A program made the position numbers and the translations under genes. Of a stretch of DNA of 64,000 nucleotides, positions 12,044 through 21,332 are shown one piece after another. Positions within the stretch are counted from its first letter, which is position 1. Each line of letters starts with the position of its first letter. The stretch is from Geobacteraceae bacterium. Its GTDB lineage: Bacteria > Desulfobacterota > Desulfuromonadia > Geobacterales > Geobacteraceae. The notes under the pieces were generated by a model. It ran no database searches. It was not told the origin of the DNA and worked only from the letters and a program-made list of their open reading frames with translations. The stretch covers positions 62,001 to 126,000 of the forward strand of contig WSYB01000006.1 in NCBI GenBank assembly GCA_009773645.1. Direction: 5' to 3'.

Positions 12044-12328
12044 ATGACAAGACCCGTTGCCCCGTTGGCCCTTTTTTTCTGGTTGTGCCTGTCTGTCCCG
12101 CCAGCCCGCGCATTTCAGTGCAACGTCTGCCACAGCAAGAATCCGGCGATGGTGCGCATGCACAAGGCCGTGCAGGCAAAAGAGATCGGTTGCTTCGACT
12201 GCCATAGAGTCGGGGAGAAGCTGATGGGGAAGGCCCAGCCCAAAGACCGGGAGTCGCTCCTGAAACGGCGGGTTGCCGAGCCCCTCTGCGTTGAATGCCA
12301 TCAGCGAAGCACTCCCGCCGGCGGGTAA
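12044..12328 (+). CDS. small triheme c-type cytochrome
   Basis: 94 residues from ATG 12044 (GGAG at 12031-12034; the longer in-frame start at 11972 lacks a site). Signal peptide with cleavage expected after PARA (residue 23). Three CxxCH heme-binding motifs: CNVCH (26-30), CFDCH (50-54) and CVECH (82-86). The spacing recalls short NapC/c7-like fragments, but it is too divergent to assign to PpcA. Likely a periplasmic electron carrier. The heme-PAS sensor gene follows 108 bp downstream with its own promoter. Confidence 0.88.
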   Translation: MTRPVAPLALFFWLCLSVPPARAFQCNVCHSKNPAMVRMHKAVQAKEIGCFDCHRVGEKLMGKAQPKDRESLLKRRVAEPLCVECHQRSTPAGG

Positions 12329-12375
12329 ACTGGTTTCTGTCCGCAAACGTTAAGGAACAACTTTCCAACTTTCCC

Positions 12376-12403
12376 TTGCTTCTGCGGCGCCTCCGGGTAT
12401 AAT
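12376..12403 (+). promoter_or_regulatory. candidate sigma-70 promoter for the heme-PAS sensor
   Basis: TTGCTT (12376-12381), 16-base spacer, TATAAT (12398-12403), 33 bases before the sensor start codon. Confidence 0.5.
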
Positions 12404-12436
12404 TTGCTGAATAAATCAGCGGATACGGAGGCGCGG

Positions 12437-13657
12437 ATGTCCTGGTTCACCAACCTGAAGATAAACACCAAGTTCAACCTCATCATGTCACTCCTCCTCA
12501 TCTCCCTTTTCCTCATTGCCGCCTATCTGACCTATGAACGCCAACAGACGCTGATCCTGAAAGTGGCCGTCGACAACGCGCGCACCATCGCCAAGCAGAT
12601 CATCGAGACCAGGGATTACATGTCCAGCGTGGTTCATGATGAACCGTCACGCAATTACGCCCTTGTCCCTCAGGTGGTGGCCACGCAGGTAGCCAAAAGG
12701 ATGACAAAAGGGAGTCCCTATTACGTTCGTCAGGTCTCGCTCCGTTACCGGAACCCCGAAAACCGTCCCGATGAATATGAAACCGGGCTGTTAAAGCAGT
12801 TCGCGACCAAAGCCGTGAAAGAATCGTACGATGTGGTAAAGGTCAAGGGAGAAAGAACGTTTCGCTATTTGCTCCCGATGGTGGCGGAAAAATCGTGCCT
12901 CGAGTGCCACGGCACCTACGACGAGGCCCCGCAATTTATCCGTGAACGTTTTCCCCGTGGGCACTATTCTTACAACTACAAGGTCGGCGAGGTGGTCGGA
13001 GCGGTTTCGGTCAGGATACCGATGACAGAGCTGTTCCGGGAAATCGGCACCAACCTGAAACTAGACCTCCTCATCAGAGGCGGGATATTCTTCATCATGA
13101 TCTTTATCATGGCGTCCTTAGTCCGCCGCGCGATCATAAATCCCATCAGGAGCGTGTCAGAGGCCATTGCCAACGTGACAAAGACCGGAAACTTCAGCGA
13201 GAGGATACCGCAGGTTTCCAAGGATGAGGTGGGACAGCTTATCGGCTCGTTTAACGAAATGATGGAGGAACTGGAGCGCAAAACCCTGCAGCGCATGGAA
13301 TCTGAGGACCGATACCGTAAATTCATCGAAATGACCCAGTCGGCAGTGGTAACCTTCCTGGAAAACGGCAAGATTGTCATATCGAACCGGAAGGCGGAAG
13401 AGCTGTTCGGCCTTTCCAAACAGGAACTTCTGGGGGAATCGATCTTCAACTACATGGAGGATGGAGAAAGGCTGAAACAGGGGATTGCCGTCTATCTGCG
13501 CGAAGGGAAGGGGGGCGGCGTGGGAGAAACCACACACCATCAGGTCAAGGATACCAGGGGGCGGCTGACAGACGTGGAAATGGCCCTGTCCGCTTCCAGG
13601 ACGGATCATAAACCGCTGTTTACAGCGATCCTGCACGAAATCCGGTCGGAAAAATGA
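12437..13657 (+). CDS. membrane sensor with periplasmic c-type heme domain (DUF3365), HAMP and PAS, no output domain
   Basis: 406 residues from ATG 12437 (CGGAGG just upstream). Order: TM helix (residues about 14-31); periplasmic Tll0287/DUF3365-like domain with a single heme motif CLECH (154-158); second TM (about 215-238); HAMP linker (INPIRSVSEAI, QLIGSFNEMMEELERK); PAS domain (about 300-400). The frame stops right after the PAS domain, so no kinase, cyclase or methyl-accepting module is attached. Geobacter has related periplasmic heme-PAS chemoreceptors, but this protein's output must come from a partner or from the PAS domain itself. Likely senses redox state or a gaseous ligand at the heme. 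Confidence 0.85.
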   Translation: MSWFTNLKINTKFNLIMSLLLISLFLIAAYLTYERQQTLILKVAVDNARTIAKQIIETRDYMSSVVHDEPSRNYALVPQVVATQVAKRMTKGSPYYVRQVSLRYRNPENRPDEYETGLLKQFATKAVKESYDVVKVKGERTFRYLLPMVAEKSCLECHGTYDEAPQFIRERFPRGHYSYNYKVGEVVGAVSVRIPMTELFREIGTNLKLDLLIRGGIFFIMIFIMASLVRRAIINPIRSVSEAIANVTKTGNFSERIPQVSKDEVGQLIGSFNEMMEELERKTLQRMESEDRYRKFIEMTQSAVVTFLENGKIVISNRKAEELFGLSKQELLGESIFNYMEDGERLKQGIAVYLREGKGGGVGETTHHQVKDTRGRLTDVEMALSASRTDHKPLFTAILHEIRSEK

Positions 13658-13824
13658 ACCATGACACTTTTGCCACAGAGTCACAGAGACACGGAGCAGG
13701 CTAGAAGCGGTTTTAGCTTCTCGATTACTTCAAGATTACTCTCGATTTCAAGGGCATTCTGATTCAAGACCGGGAAATCGTGAGGCTAATCTGAAAGCGC
13801 TCGACACCAACCGGAGGATGAAAG

Positions 13825-14496
13825 ATGAAAAAGGATATTCAGGGAAAAGGGGCCATCCTGCAGCGGGACAGGGAAACGTACGCCATCGCCCCCCATATTC
13901 CCGGCGGGCTCACCGATACCGCTACCCTGCGCAAGATCTGTGATGTGGCCGACAAATACCGGGTGCAGGCACTCAAGATCACCTCTGCCCAGCGCATAGC
14001 GCTGATCGGGATACAAGAGGAAGAGCTGGACAACATCTGGGCCGACCTGGAGCAAAAGCCGGGTGCGGCCATCGGGCTCTGCGTGCGGAGCGTCAAGATC
14101 TGCCCCGGCGTCACTTACTGCAAGCGGGGCCTGCAGGACTCCATCTCGCTCGGCCTCAGGCTCGACGCCATTTACCACGCAATGGAGCTCCCCAATAAGA
14201 TGAAAATGGGGGTGTCCGGCTGCATACTCTCCTGCGCCGAAGTGGCGGTCAAGGACATCGGTGTCATGGGAACGGCAAAGGGATGGAAGATACTGGTGGG
14301 GGGAAACTGCGGCGCCCGCCCGCGTCTTGCGGATATCCTGGTGGAAAACGTGGCAACTGAGGAAGAAGTCCTGGACATAGTGGCAAAGGTAGTCGAGTAT
14401 TACCGTAATTCCGGGAGGGAAGTCCGTATCGGACGGATTGTGGAAGAAATGGGCATCGACCGGTTCCGCGAAGAGGCTCTCGGACAGATGCCCTGA
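13825..14496 (+). CDS. small nitrite/sulfite reductase-like siroheme Fe-S protein
   Basis: 223 residues. It comprises one ferredoxin-like half domain plus the siroheme/4Fe-4S domain of the nitrite/sulfite reductase family. Cluster cysteines are C93 and C99 (CPGVTYC) and C133 and C137 (CILSC), the C-x5-C-xn-C-x3-C pattern. Full assimilatory reductases contain two such repeats and are over 500 residues, so this is a minimal version akin to AsrC-like or DsrMK-independent small sirohemoproteins. GGAGG lies before ATG 13825. Substrate unknown; sulfite, nitrite or a heme-biosynthesis side role are all possible. Confidence 0.82.
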   Translation: MKKDIQGKGAILQRDRETYAIAPHIPGGLTDTATLRKICDVADKYRVQALKITSAQRIALIGIQEEELDNIWADLEQKPGAAIGLCVRSVKICPGVTYCKRGLQDSISLGLRLDAIYHAMELPNKMKMGVSGCILSCAEVAVKDIGVMGTAKGWKILVGGNCGARPRLADILVENVATEEEVLDIVAKVVEYYRNSGREVRIGRIVEEMGIDRFREEALGQMP

Positions 14497-14613
14497 GAAA
14501 GTTTCAGGGCATCGTTGTTTCTCTGGTCCGATGACATAAGCCTCCATGCGCTCAGGAGCCCTATTTCTGCCGTGCTGGGCTCACCGCAGGAGAGGGGAGG
14601 CTGCCGGCATCGG

Positions 14614-14979
14614 TTACTCCTCGTCGTAGTGTCCGCCGGTCTCCACTTCAAAGACCTTGATGAGGAACTCCGGAGCAAACTGGCAGTTGATAAGCCGTTT
14701 TCCCCCTCTCGAATCGACCCTTTCCCAGATGAGGACTTCATCGTCGTTCTGGACGGTCCGCTCCACCCTGCCAAGGCATTGCCGCTTCACGATCACCCAC
14801 ATATCCTCCATGTCCAGCAGCTCGAAGCCGTCAAACCGGTCACCTGCCTTTGCCGTGTCAAAGAACGTGTCGAGCAGTTCGATATCGACGACACCTTCAT
14901 CTTTCCTCCACCACTTGATGAAGCAGTGGTTTTCCGTCCGCTTCTCGTCCATGAGTTTGAGCAAGTCTCTGCCTGTCAT
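14614..14979 (-). CDS. conserved hypothetical protein
   Basis: 121 residues, soluble, acidic, no signal peptide or TM helix. AGGAG precedes ATG 14979 at good spacing and the codon use matches neighbouring genes, so it looks real. Recognisable features are a Trp pair (IKWW), a run of acidic residues in the middle (ELLDMEDMW) and a C-terminal FEVETGGHYDEE. No family is recognised. Convergent with the siroheme gene. Confidence 0.6.
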   Translation of the reverse strand: MTGRDLLKLMDEKRTENHCFIKWWRKDEGVVDIELLDTFFDTAKAGDRFDGFELLDMEDMWVIVKRQCLGRVERTVQNDDEVLIWERVDSRGGKRLINCQFAPEFLIKVFEVETGGHYDEE

Positions 14980-15086
14980 GGTAGTTCTCCTATCCTTGGA
15001 AAACGGTAGGGATACAGCCCAGGAGAGCCGTATCCCCTGACGAAAGCTCCGTGCTTCAGTGCGATTCGCGGAATCCCGAAATTACA

Positions 15087-15713
15087 TCAGCATTTCCGCC
15101 CATAGAGCCGCCAACCGCCGAGTCCGACAAGACCGAAAACCAAAAGGACCAACGTGCTCGGCTCGGGGACCGGCTGATAGGAGACATTATCAACTGTGAA
15201 AATCGGCGCGTCGAGCGAGAAGAACATCTGTGCCTGGTCGAAGACGGGGCCGCTGTACGCAAGCGCCCCGGTGGCAAACCCGAACGTCGGATCAATTGCC
15301 GGATCATACGCGAAGAAATCCGCGGCCACAGATGCGAAGTTTAGAAAATTTCCACCGCTAAAAAACAGGATTGTCAGGGCGTCGGCGAGCTGGGTGCCTT
15401 GGGGATCAGCCAAAACGGCATCAAGCAGCGAGAAGTTCACATTCAACGCCGTTGCCGGGATGCTGAAATCGAAGAGGAGGGCACCGGCCGTGGTTCCGAG
15501 GATGCCGGCAGAGTCAACGATGGCAAAGTCGACTCCGCTTGAAAAATCATCGTAGCTGATTGTGACCCCGTTGAGGGTGACCGGGGGGTTTGGAACAGTG
15601 ACATCCTGGCCAACGGCGATGCCGCCGAAATCCAAGTTCATCGGCGCGGCCAGTGCCGCTCCCGCCATTACCACCTGTACAAGCAATGAAATCATTACAA
15701 TTATTCGTTTCAT
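15087..15713 (-). CDS. PEP-CTERM sorting-signal protein
   Basis: 208 residues: N-terminal signal peptide (to about residue 22, ALA|AP), a beta-rich domain with few charges, and a C-terminal tripartite PEP-CTERM tag: VPEPSTLVLL, hydrophobic helix, then the basic end RLYGRKC. Such proteins are recognised by an exosortase and handed to the surface or exopolysaccharide matrix. The exosortase gene is not in the window. It lies downstream of the multicopper oxidase on the same strand, separated by a strong hairpin. Confidence 0.88.
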   Translation of the reverse strand: MKRIIVMISLLVQVVMAGAALAAPMNLDFGGIAVGQDVTVPNPPVTLNGVTISYDDFSSGVDFAIVDSAGILGTTAGALLFDFSIPATALNVNFSLLDAVLADPQGTQLADALTILFFSGGNFLNFASVAADFFAYDPAIDPTFGFATGALAYSGPVFDQAQMFFSLDAPIFTVDNVSYQPVPEPSTLVLLVFGLVGLGGWRLYGRKC

Positions 15714-15742
15714 ATCAACACCTCTTTTTTAATAATGCGGCG

Positions 15743-15770
15743 GCCGGTAAGGGGCTGCCCCCTTACCGGC
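15743..15770 (-). terminator. strong hairpin after the multicopper oxidase gene
   Basis: 12-bp stem GCCGGTAAGGGG / CCCCTTACCGGC with a 4-base loop, 10 bp beyond the stop codon. No immediate U-run on the minus strand (CGCCGCATTATT follows), so it may attenuate transcription or protect the 3' end rather than act as a classic terminator. Confidence 0.55.
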
Positions 15771-15779
15771 CAAGCCGGG

Positions 15780-18700
15780 TTATGGCAGCGTGGATGCGGT
15801 CAGCGTGTTCGAGTAAGGAGAAACGCCCGCCGCGTTGAAGGCCTGCACCCGGTAAAGATACGTCGTGCCCCTGATGAGACCGATGTTCCGGAACGTCAGC
15901 GTGTTGGCCGCGGTCTGCCCCACGCGCGTCCAGCTCTGGGCGGCAGGGGGAGCGGGACTCCGCTCAATATAGAAGCCCTGTTCGTTGGCTACGTTATTCC
16001 AGGCGACGATGAGGAAAGTGGTTCCTCTCGTTACCACCCTCAGGTTCGCCGGCGCCGGCGGTGTCAGGCCCGGGGTGGTGACCGTGGCGGTGTTTGACCA
16101 GGCCGAGCTGCCGTTGGCGTTGACGGCTGCAACCCTATAATAGTAGGTCGTGTTCGGTGCAGCCGTCGTGTCGACAAACGTGCGCACACCGGTCCCGGTG
16201 ACCGCTGGTCGGTTGAAGGTCGTGACTACGGTGAAGAGGGGATCCGTCGCTCTCTCAAGAATAAACCCGGTTTCTTCAAGTGGTGCTGTCGAATTGTCAT
16301 TCCAAGTCAATGATACCGGTGCCGGGGTCGGCGCGGCCGGTCCCTCCACGGCAGTCAGGTTGGAAGGAGCATTGGGTAGCGGTGGTGGTAATATGGTAAG
16401 CGGAGCAGAGACCGACGTGACGGTCATGCTCGGGAACTCACCCCCGTAGCCGATAGTGTTCTGGGCCACGACTTGGTACGTGATGGCAGTGGCCGGATTG
16501 TAGGGCTCAGGATCGGTAAACGTGCGTATCCCGGTTGTGTTCGTGTCCGGCACGGTGAGGGGCGACGGGCTGATGCCTGCATTTGTCCAGGTCGTGCCGT
16601 CCGTTGATTTCTGCACCAGGAATGATGTCTCGTTGATCGAGTTATCGTTCCAGGACAGCACCACCCTGCGGTTGTTCCCGCTCCCGGTGAAAGAAGATGA
16701 GAGCCCGTTGGGCTGTTTCGGCGGGATCGCCACCGACACCGGCCGCATCATGTCCATCTCCTCATGGCTGAGGATGTGGCAATGGTACACATACTCCCAG
16801 CCGAAGTTGACCAGCTGGTTGACGATGTTGGCCGTCGGGTTCCCCTGAGGGTCAATGTTGTTGAACATGGAAGTGTCGCCAGCCGGCATCATCGGGTTCA
16901 GCGGACGGATGCTGTTGGGCAGTTCGAACGGCAGGGTCGGGATGATCGGCCGCAGGGCGACGATGGTATCCTCCAGCGGGCTGATCCGGACGGTGTCCTT
17001 CCAGCCGAGTTCGTTCGCATCGGGCGGGATGATGATGTTGTCCCAGGTGACCCGGTTGAGCACCTGCACGTCGTACAGGTGGAAATGGATCGGGTGCGTG
17101 TCCACGCCGTTGTGGGTGATCTTCCAGATCTGTGACCCATCAGCCGAGGAGATGGGTTGGACGTTGATGTCGCCCTTGGGCAGGTTGGTGGCGTCGATCA
17201 TCTCCGTCACCGGGTTCACGAACGGGTAGAGGGTGACGTTCTGCGTCCCGGGTGTCGCCGGGACCGCCTCGATGCCGAGGTTCGCCGTCATCCGCCCGAA
17301 TTCGTCGAAGGACACCGAGTTCATTTCATCGTGGATCGCCTTGGGCTCGATGGGGAGCTGAAACTTGGCTGTAGGAGCAAACAGGGTGTTGAAGCCGAAG
17401 AGGTTGCCCCCCTGATCGAATATGCGTGCGAACCCGTCGCAGAGGGTCTTGGTGCTGTTGGGGGCGTTGCAATAGCTGCTCGAGGGGAAGCTGGTTCCGT
17501 ACGCCGAGTTGTACGCGGCCTGCCCGACGATGATCGGGTGCTGGCCATTCTGGAACACACCTATTCCGGTAGTGTTGGTCGCGCTCGCCGGCTTGAAGGC
17601 GTTCTGGAGCGCTGTAAGGTTGAATGCCGAAGCCGGGGTGCCGGCGATCTTCACCTGCATAATGGTGCGCGTGTTCGGCCCGTACCCAGGTATGATCGAC
17701 GAAGGGCCGATAGGTGACTGGTCGGGATACCCCGTGTAGTAGTCGTAACTGGGGACCCTGGCCGGGAAGGCCGCCGGGGCGTCGTTGTAGAGGATCAGTG
17801 TCTTGCCTGCAAACTGCGAGAAATCGACGATGACGTCCGCTCGCTCCGCAGGCGCGAGCAGCAGCGAATGCAGGTCAACGTTACCTACATCGAAGCGGGT
17901 CGGGTCCGTGATCCATGTGGTGGGTTGCTGACCGTCAATGACGATTGGTGCAGGAAGGAAGCCACCCTCAGAGCCGATCTGGACCCAGTCAGGACCAGGC
18001 AGACTGATACTCGTATCCGGGGTCGGGAATACGACCGGGTCAAGCTGGGCGGCAGCGAGTTCAGTGGCCTTCAAAGCCACTTCACTGTCGGTTCCCGTTG
18101 TCGGGTCCGCAACGTACCACTGGAAGTTGAAGAAGCGGTCATTTGCCGCATTCAGGATACGCAGACGGTAGGTTTTGGGCTCCAGTGTAACGGTCGGATA
18201 AGTGGTACCGTTGACAATGGGCGTGTCGTTGAACTGCTCCATGCCGACCGAGATGTTCGGCGTGCCCGGGATGAACTCCGGCTCGCAGAAGGGGTCGGTC
18301 TGATACTGCCAGGTAGCCGGATTATCAATGAGGCAGTTGGCGTTGTAGTACGGGTTGGCAATTGGCCCGTGCGGCGGCGTGGCCGGCGGCCAGAACCACG
18401 GGCCGTACATCCAGCGCCCGTAACCGCTCATGCCGCTCAAGTCGCCGGGGTTTTGGGCCGGCATGTAGACGTGGTGATACCAGAGGTTGCCGAAGCCGCC
18501 CCAGCGGGTTGTGTCCCAGGTCGGATCCTGCGCGGCGAGTTGGGTGGCGTCAGGAACAAAGGTCCGGTCCTGAACGACGAGCGGGATCGTGTCGGCAGCA
18601 CCAGGGATGAGGCCATTGTTGACCAGGGCCTTCTCGGTATCGTCGGTAATCAGATAGCCGGCAGCCTCACCAGCATAAACATTCAGGCGGGTGATGCCCC

Positions 18701-20123
18701 AGGAATGATCGTGGTAGAACATCAGGCGTGCGCTCTGCTGGTTGGTGTAGTAGAACGTCTGGCAACCGTCGTTGTCGGCGTTGCACACGTTCATGTCCGG
18801 AACGTTGGTGACGCTGACGCCCTGAGGCCACGTGGTGGTCTCACCGGCGGGGGTGATCCACTGGTGCGGCGTGCCGTCGCTGATCCAGGGGGAGACACCG
18901 CCGTGCAGGTGCAGGGTGGCCCGGTTGTCCTTGAAGCATCCGGCCCCCTTCGGATACTCGGTGCACATCGGGTTGCGGATATCGTCCATGACTGTGTTGT
19001 TATCAAACGGAGGCCCCATAGTCATCGGGCCCATGCCCGAGCCCATTATGCTGGAGTCGGTCGGCAGAAACAGGTCTCCGCCGCCGCCAGTGGGGAGCAG
19101 GTTGTGGAAGACAATGCGGACTGGCCGGTCTTTGGTCGACAAGATAGTCGGGCCAAGCCACTGGGGCGGGGTAACCGCATAAGCCTGGCTCCCATTGATC
19201 AGGACCGGACTGTCTGCGACGCTTGGGTCAAGGTTCGCGTTCGTCAGCGGAAAGTGCTGACTGATAGCGGCATTGGCGGCGGTCTCCAGTTGCACATAGC
19301 CGCGGACGAGCGTGTTCGGCAGGCTGGATGAGAACGAGGTGCGGTACTGCACCACGCCGACCACGTACTCGTCGGCCTCGACACCGTTGTATGTCTTGAC
19401 TTCCGCTACCGCAAGCGGGATGTACTTGCCGCTTGTCGGACACGCCGGCGGCATGCAGAGACCTGGCAGCGGGTCGGTGAACTTCTTGACGCCGCCGGAG
19501 ACGGTCGTAGGCGCGGCGACTATGGCAGCGATGGAGTAAGTTCGGGCCTGCGCAAAGACAGGGAAGTCGGTTCCGCCAAGCGTAATCGTGCCCCCCTGGA
19601 CAGGCGCCGTGTTCGCCGGGTAATAGGTGCTGTCCGTCCCTACCCCGATGTCGATGGGAATCCCCGGCCCGTAGTGGGCGAGCACGTCGCCCGCTTGGAT
19701 GGCAATTCCGGGCACGGAGAATGTCAGCTCCTGTCCTGTGGCGACCGACGGCACCGAAAGCGGTCCGCTGTCGAAAACCACAAGGTTGCCCCGCAGCACG
19801 TAGGCGTGAAACGTGTTTGGCCCCGAGCCGGGTTGATTGTAGATCTTGAATCCGGTGAGCGTTCCGGCAGGTAGCGGCGTAGCATTGACCACGAACACGT
19901 TCGCCGCACCGTCTGTGGCGGTCCCGCGCGCGGTCACCGCGTTGCCGGTCGGCGTGACCGACGGAAGAGGACTAAGCGCCCAGTTCGGGTACGGTCCGAA
20001 ATAGTGTGGGACTTTTGATTCATCCGTGGGCGATGAAGGCATCGCCTGCACCTGGTTTATTCCCCAGAGGGCGATCACCAGCATTGCCAGGCACGTGATG
20101 ATCATAAATTTCAGCTTGTTCAT
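15780..20123 (-). CDS. giant exported multicopper oxidase with fibronectin type III repeats (OmpB/OmpC-like)
   Basis: 1447 residues from ATG 20123, chosen because AAGGAGGAG precedes it; ATG 20141 in frame lacks a site. Signal peptide ends near residue 27 (NQVQA). All four copper-binding blocks are present: HLHGG, YHDHSWG, HPIHFHLYDV and the C-terminal HCHILSHEEMDMM, giving the type 1 and trinuclear sites. After the oxidase core come three fibronectin type III domains (roughly residues 1150-1245, 1255-1350 and 1360-1447; SWNDNS, TWNDNS and AWNN repeats). In G. sulfurreducens the comparable OmpB and OmpC are needed for Fe(III) oxide reduction (established knowledge). That this protein does the same is inference; Mn or Fe oxidation is an alternative. 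It probably shares a transcript with the small gene at 20185-20406. Confidence 0.88.
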   Translation of the reverse strand: MNKLKFMIITCLAMLVIALWGINQVQAMPSSPTDESKVPHYFGPYPNWALSPLPSVTPTGNAVTARGTATDGAANVFVVNATPLPAGTLTGFKIYNQPGSGPNTFHAYVLRGNLVVFDSGPLSVPSVATGQELTFSVPGIAIQAGDVLAHYGPGIPIDIGVGTDSTYYPANTAPVQGGTITLGGTDFPVFAQARTYSIAAIVAAPTTVSGGVKKFTDPLPGLCMPPACPTSGKYIPLAVAEVKTYNGVEADEYVVGVVQYRTSFSSSLPNTLVRGYVQLETAANAAISQHFPLTNANLDPSVADSPVLINGSQAYAVTPPQWLGPTILSTKDRPVRIVFHNLLPTGGGGDLFLPTDSSIMGSGMGPMTMGPPFDNNTVMDDIRNPMCTEYPKGAGCFKDNRATLHLHGGVSPWISDGTPHQWITPAGETTTWPQGVSVTNVPDMNVCNADNDGCQTFYYTNQQSARLMFYHDHSWGITRLNVYAGEAAGYLITDDTEKALVNNGLIPGAADTIPLVVQDRTFVPDATQLAAQDPTWDTTRWGGFGNLWYHHVYMPAQNPGDLSGMSGYGRWMYGPWFWPPATPPHGPIANPYYNANCLIDNPATWQYQTDPFCEPEFIPGTPNISVGMEQFNDTPIVNGTTYPTVTLEPKTYRLRILNAANDRFFNFQWYVADPTTGTDSEVALKATELAAAQLDPVVFPTPDTSISLPGPDWVQIGSEGGFLPAPIVIDGQQPTTWITDPTRFDVGNVDLHSLLLAPAERADVIVDFSQFAGKTLILYNDAPAAFPARVPSYDYYTGYPDQSPIGPSSIIPGYGPNTRTIMQVKIAGTPASAFNLTALQNAFKPASATNTTGIGVFQNGQHPIIVGQAAYNSAYGTSFPSSSYCNAPNSTKTLCDGFARIFDQGGNLFGFNTLFAPTAKFQLPIEPKAIHDEMNSVSFDEFGRMTANLGIEAVPATPGTQNVTLYPFVNPVTEMIDATNLPKGDINVQPISSADGSQIWKITHNGVDTHPIHFHLYDVQVLNRVTWDNIIIPPDANELGWKDTVRISPLEDTIVALRPIIPTLPFELPNSIRPLNPMMPAGDTSMFNNIDPQGNPTANIVNQLVNFGWEYVYHCHILSHEEMDMMRPVSVAIPPKQPNGLSSSFTGSGNNRRVVLSWNDNSINETSFLVQKSTDGTTWTNAGISPSPLTVPDTNTTGIRTFTDPEPYNPATAITYQVVAQNTIGYGGEFPSMTVTSVSAPLTILPPPLPNAPSNLTAVEGPAAPTPAPVSLTWNDNSTAPLEETGFILERATDPLFTVVTTFNRPAVTGTGVRTFVDTTAAPNTTYYYRVAAVNANGSSAWSNTATVTTPGLTPPAPANLRVVTRGTTFLIVAWNNVANEQGFYIERSPAPPAAQSWTRVGQTAANTLTFRNIGLIRGTTYLYRVQAFNAAGVSPYSNTLTASTLP

Positions 20124-20184
20124 AACTCCTCCTTTCTTCATGAATACTGCTATTTCAATCGTTCCGGCAGCGAAACGGTGCCGA

Positions 20185-20406
20185 TCACTTCCCGCTCTGT
20201 GCCTGTTGTCTCTTCATCTGGCCCTTTTTCTTAGCTTCACGCACCTTCTTGTCCCGCTCAAGCTTGGACTGCATGGCCTTCTTCGCGTTCTTAATCCCCT
20301 GCTGTTGCTTCGGGTTGTCTGAAGTGCCCGCCGGAGCTGCGTTCACCGCCGAGATCAGAAAAACCGACAGAAAAACCCCGATTGCCATTGCATATACTCT
20401 TTTCAT
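20185..20406 (-). CDS. small exported Lys-rich protein
   Basis: 73 residues from ATG 20406 (GGAGGT seven bases upstream; the in-frame GTG at 20415 overlaps that site). A cleavable signal peptide (ISAVNA|AP) leaves a mature peptide of about 49 residues dominated by Lys, Gln and Arg with no Cys. It lies 61 bp upstream of the multicopper oxidase start on the same strand with no terminator between them. It could be a chaperone-like or structural partner of the oxidase; no family recognised. Confidence 0.65.
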   Translation of the reverse strand: MKRVYAMAIGVFLSVFLISAVNAAPAGTSDNPKQQQGIKNAKKAMQSKLERDKKVREAKKKGQMKRQQAQSGK

Positions 20407-20666
20407 ACCCGTCACCTCCTCTTTCCTGTGTAGCTTCGTTTTTAATTATCCTCGGCAATCACTTGATCGCGAGGAGCTCGACAGCACCAATTGGAGTGTA
20501 AGTATAAGTCACTGCAGGCGGACCGCTTGTCGGGTTATGCCTGTATTTTATGTAGGAAAATTGCAGAAGTTGGTGTAGGTGTTTTCAGCACAAGGAAGGG
20601 AAAGGAGAAGAACCCGGGGGTAAGGCAGACGACGGCATCAGTGACGCCGGATGAGACGGATCCACT

Positions 20667-21311
20667 TCAAAGAAGCAATCGCTCGATCAAGCCGTTCTCC
20701 AGGGCGTAGCGGGTCAGTTCGGCATTGCTCTTCATATTCATCTTCTTGAGAATGCGTACACGGTAGGTGCCGACGGTCTTGACGCTCATCGCAAGATCCT
20801 CGGCGATCTGCTGCGGCTTGTTGCCGGCAGCGATCAGACACATCACCTGGTATTCCCGGATCGAGAGTTCCTCGTGCGGCGACCGGGTGCTGTCGCCTCC
20901 CAGGCTGTTGGCCAGGGCCTCGGCGAGGGATGCGCTGATATACCGCTTGCCGAGTGCGACTTTCTGCAGGGCTTCCATCAACTCCTGTGAGGAGCTTCCC
21001 TTGGTCAGGTAGCCTGAGGCGCCGACCTTGAAGGAGCGCAACGCATATTGCTCTTCGGGGTGCATGCTCAGGATGAGGACCGGAAGCTTAGGTTTCGCTC
21101 TTTTGATGTCTGCCAGCACGTCAAGCCCGTTCCTGCCCGGCATGGAAATGTCGAGGATCAACAGGTCGTAGTCGTTTGTCTGCACTTTCCTGAGCGCCTC
21201 TTGCCCGCTCTCCGCCTCATCTGCAACGAACATGTCCACAATCCTGTCAATGACCTGCTTCAGCCCTTCGCGAAAAATTGCATGGTCATCCGCAATGAGT
21301 ACTTTTTTCAT
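20667..21311 (-). CDS. NarL/FixJ-type response regulator
   Basis: 214 residues. REC domain with acidic pair D9-D10 (ADDH), phospho-acceptor D54 (LLILDISMPG) and a conserved Lys in GYLTKG; LuxR-type HTH at the C-terminus (LSIREYQVMCLIAAGNKPQQ... MSVKTVGTYRVRIL). Follows the histidine kinase by 21 bp, so the two form an operon. Possible targets include the small gene and multicopper oxidase immediately downstream; this is inference from position. Confidence 0.95.
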   Translation of the reverse strand: MKKVLIADDHAIFREGLKQVIDRIVDMFVADEAESGQEALRKVQTNDYDLLILDISMPGRNGLDVLADIKRAKPKLPVLILSMHPEEQYALRSFKVGASGYLTKGSSSQELMEALQKVALGKRYISASLAEALANSLGGDSTRSPHEELSIREYQVMCLIAAGNKPQQIAEDLAMSVKTVGTYRVRILKKMNMKSNAELTRYALENGLIERLLL

Positions 21312-21332
21312 GGTGGTAATTTACTCTTTTCC

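Noticed and set aside
17868..19331. 487-codon open frame opposite the multicopper oxidase
   Set aside because: Antisense shadow; Arg/Val/Gly-rich without domain or signal.
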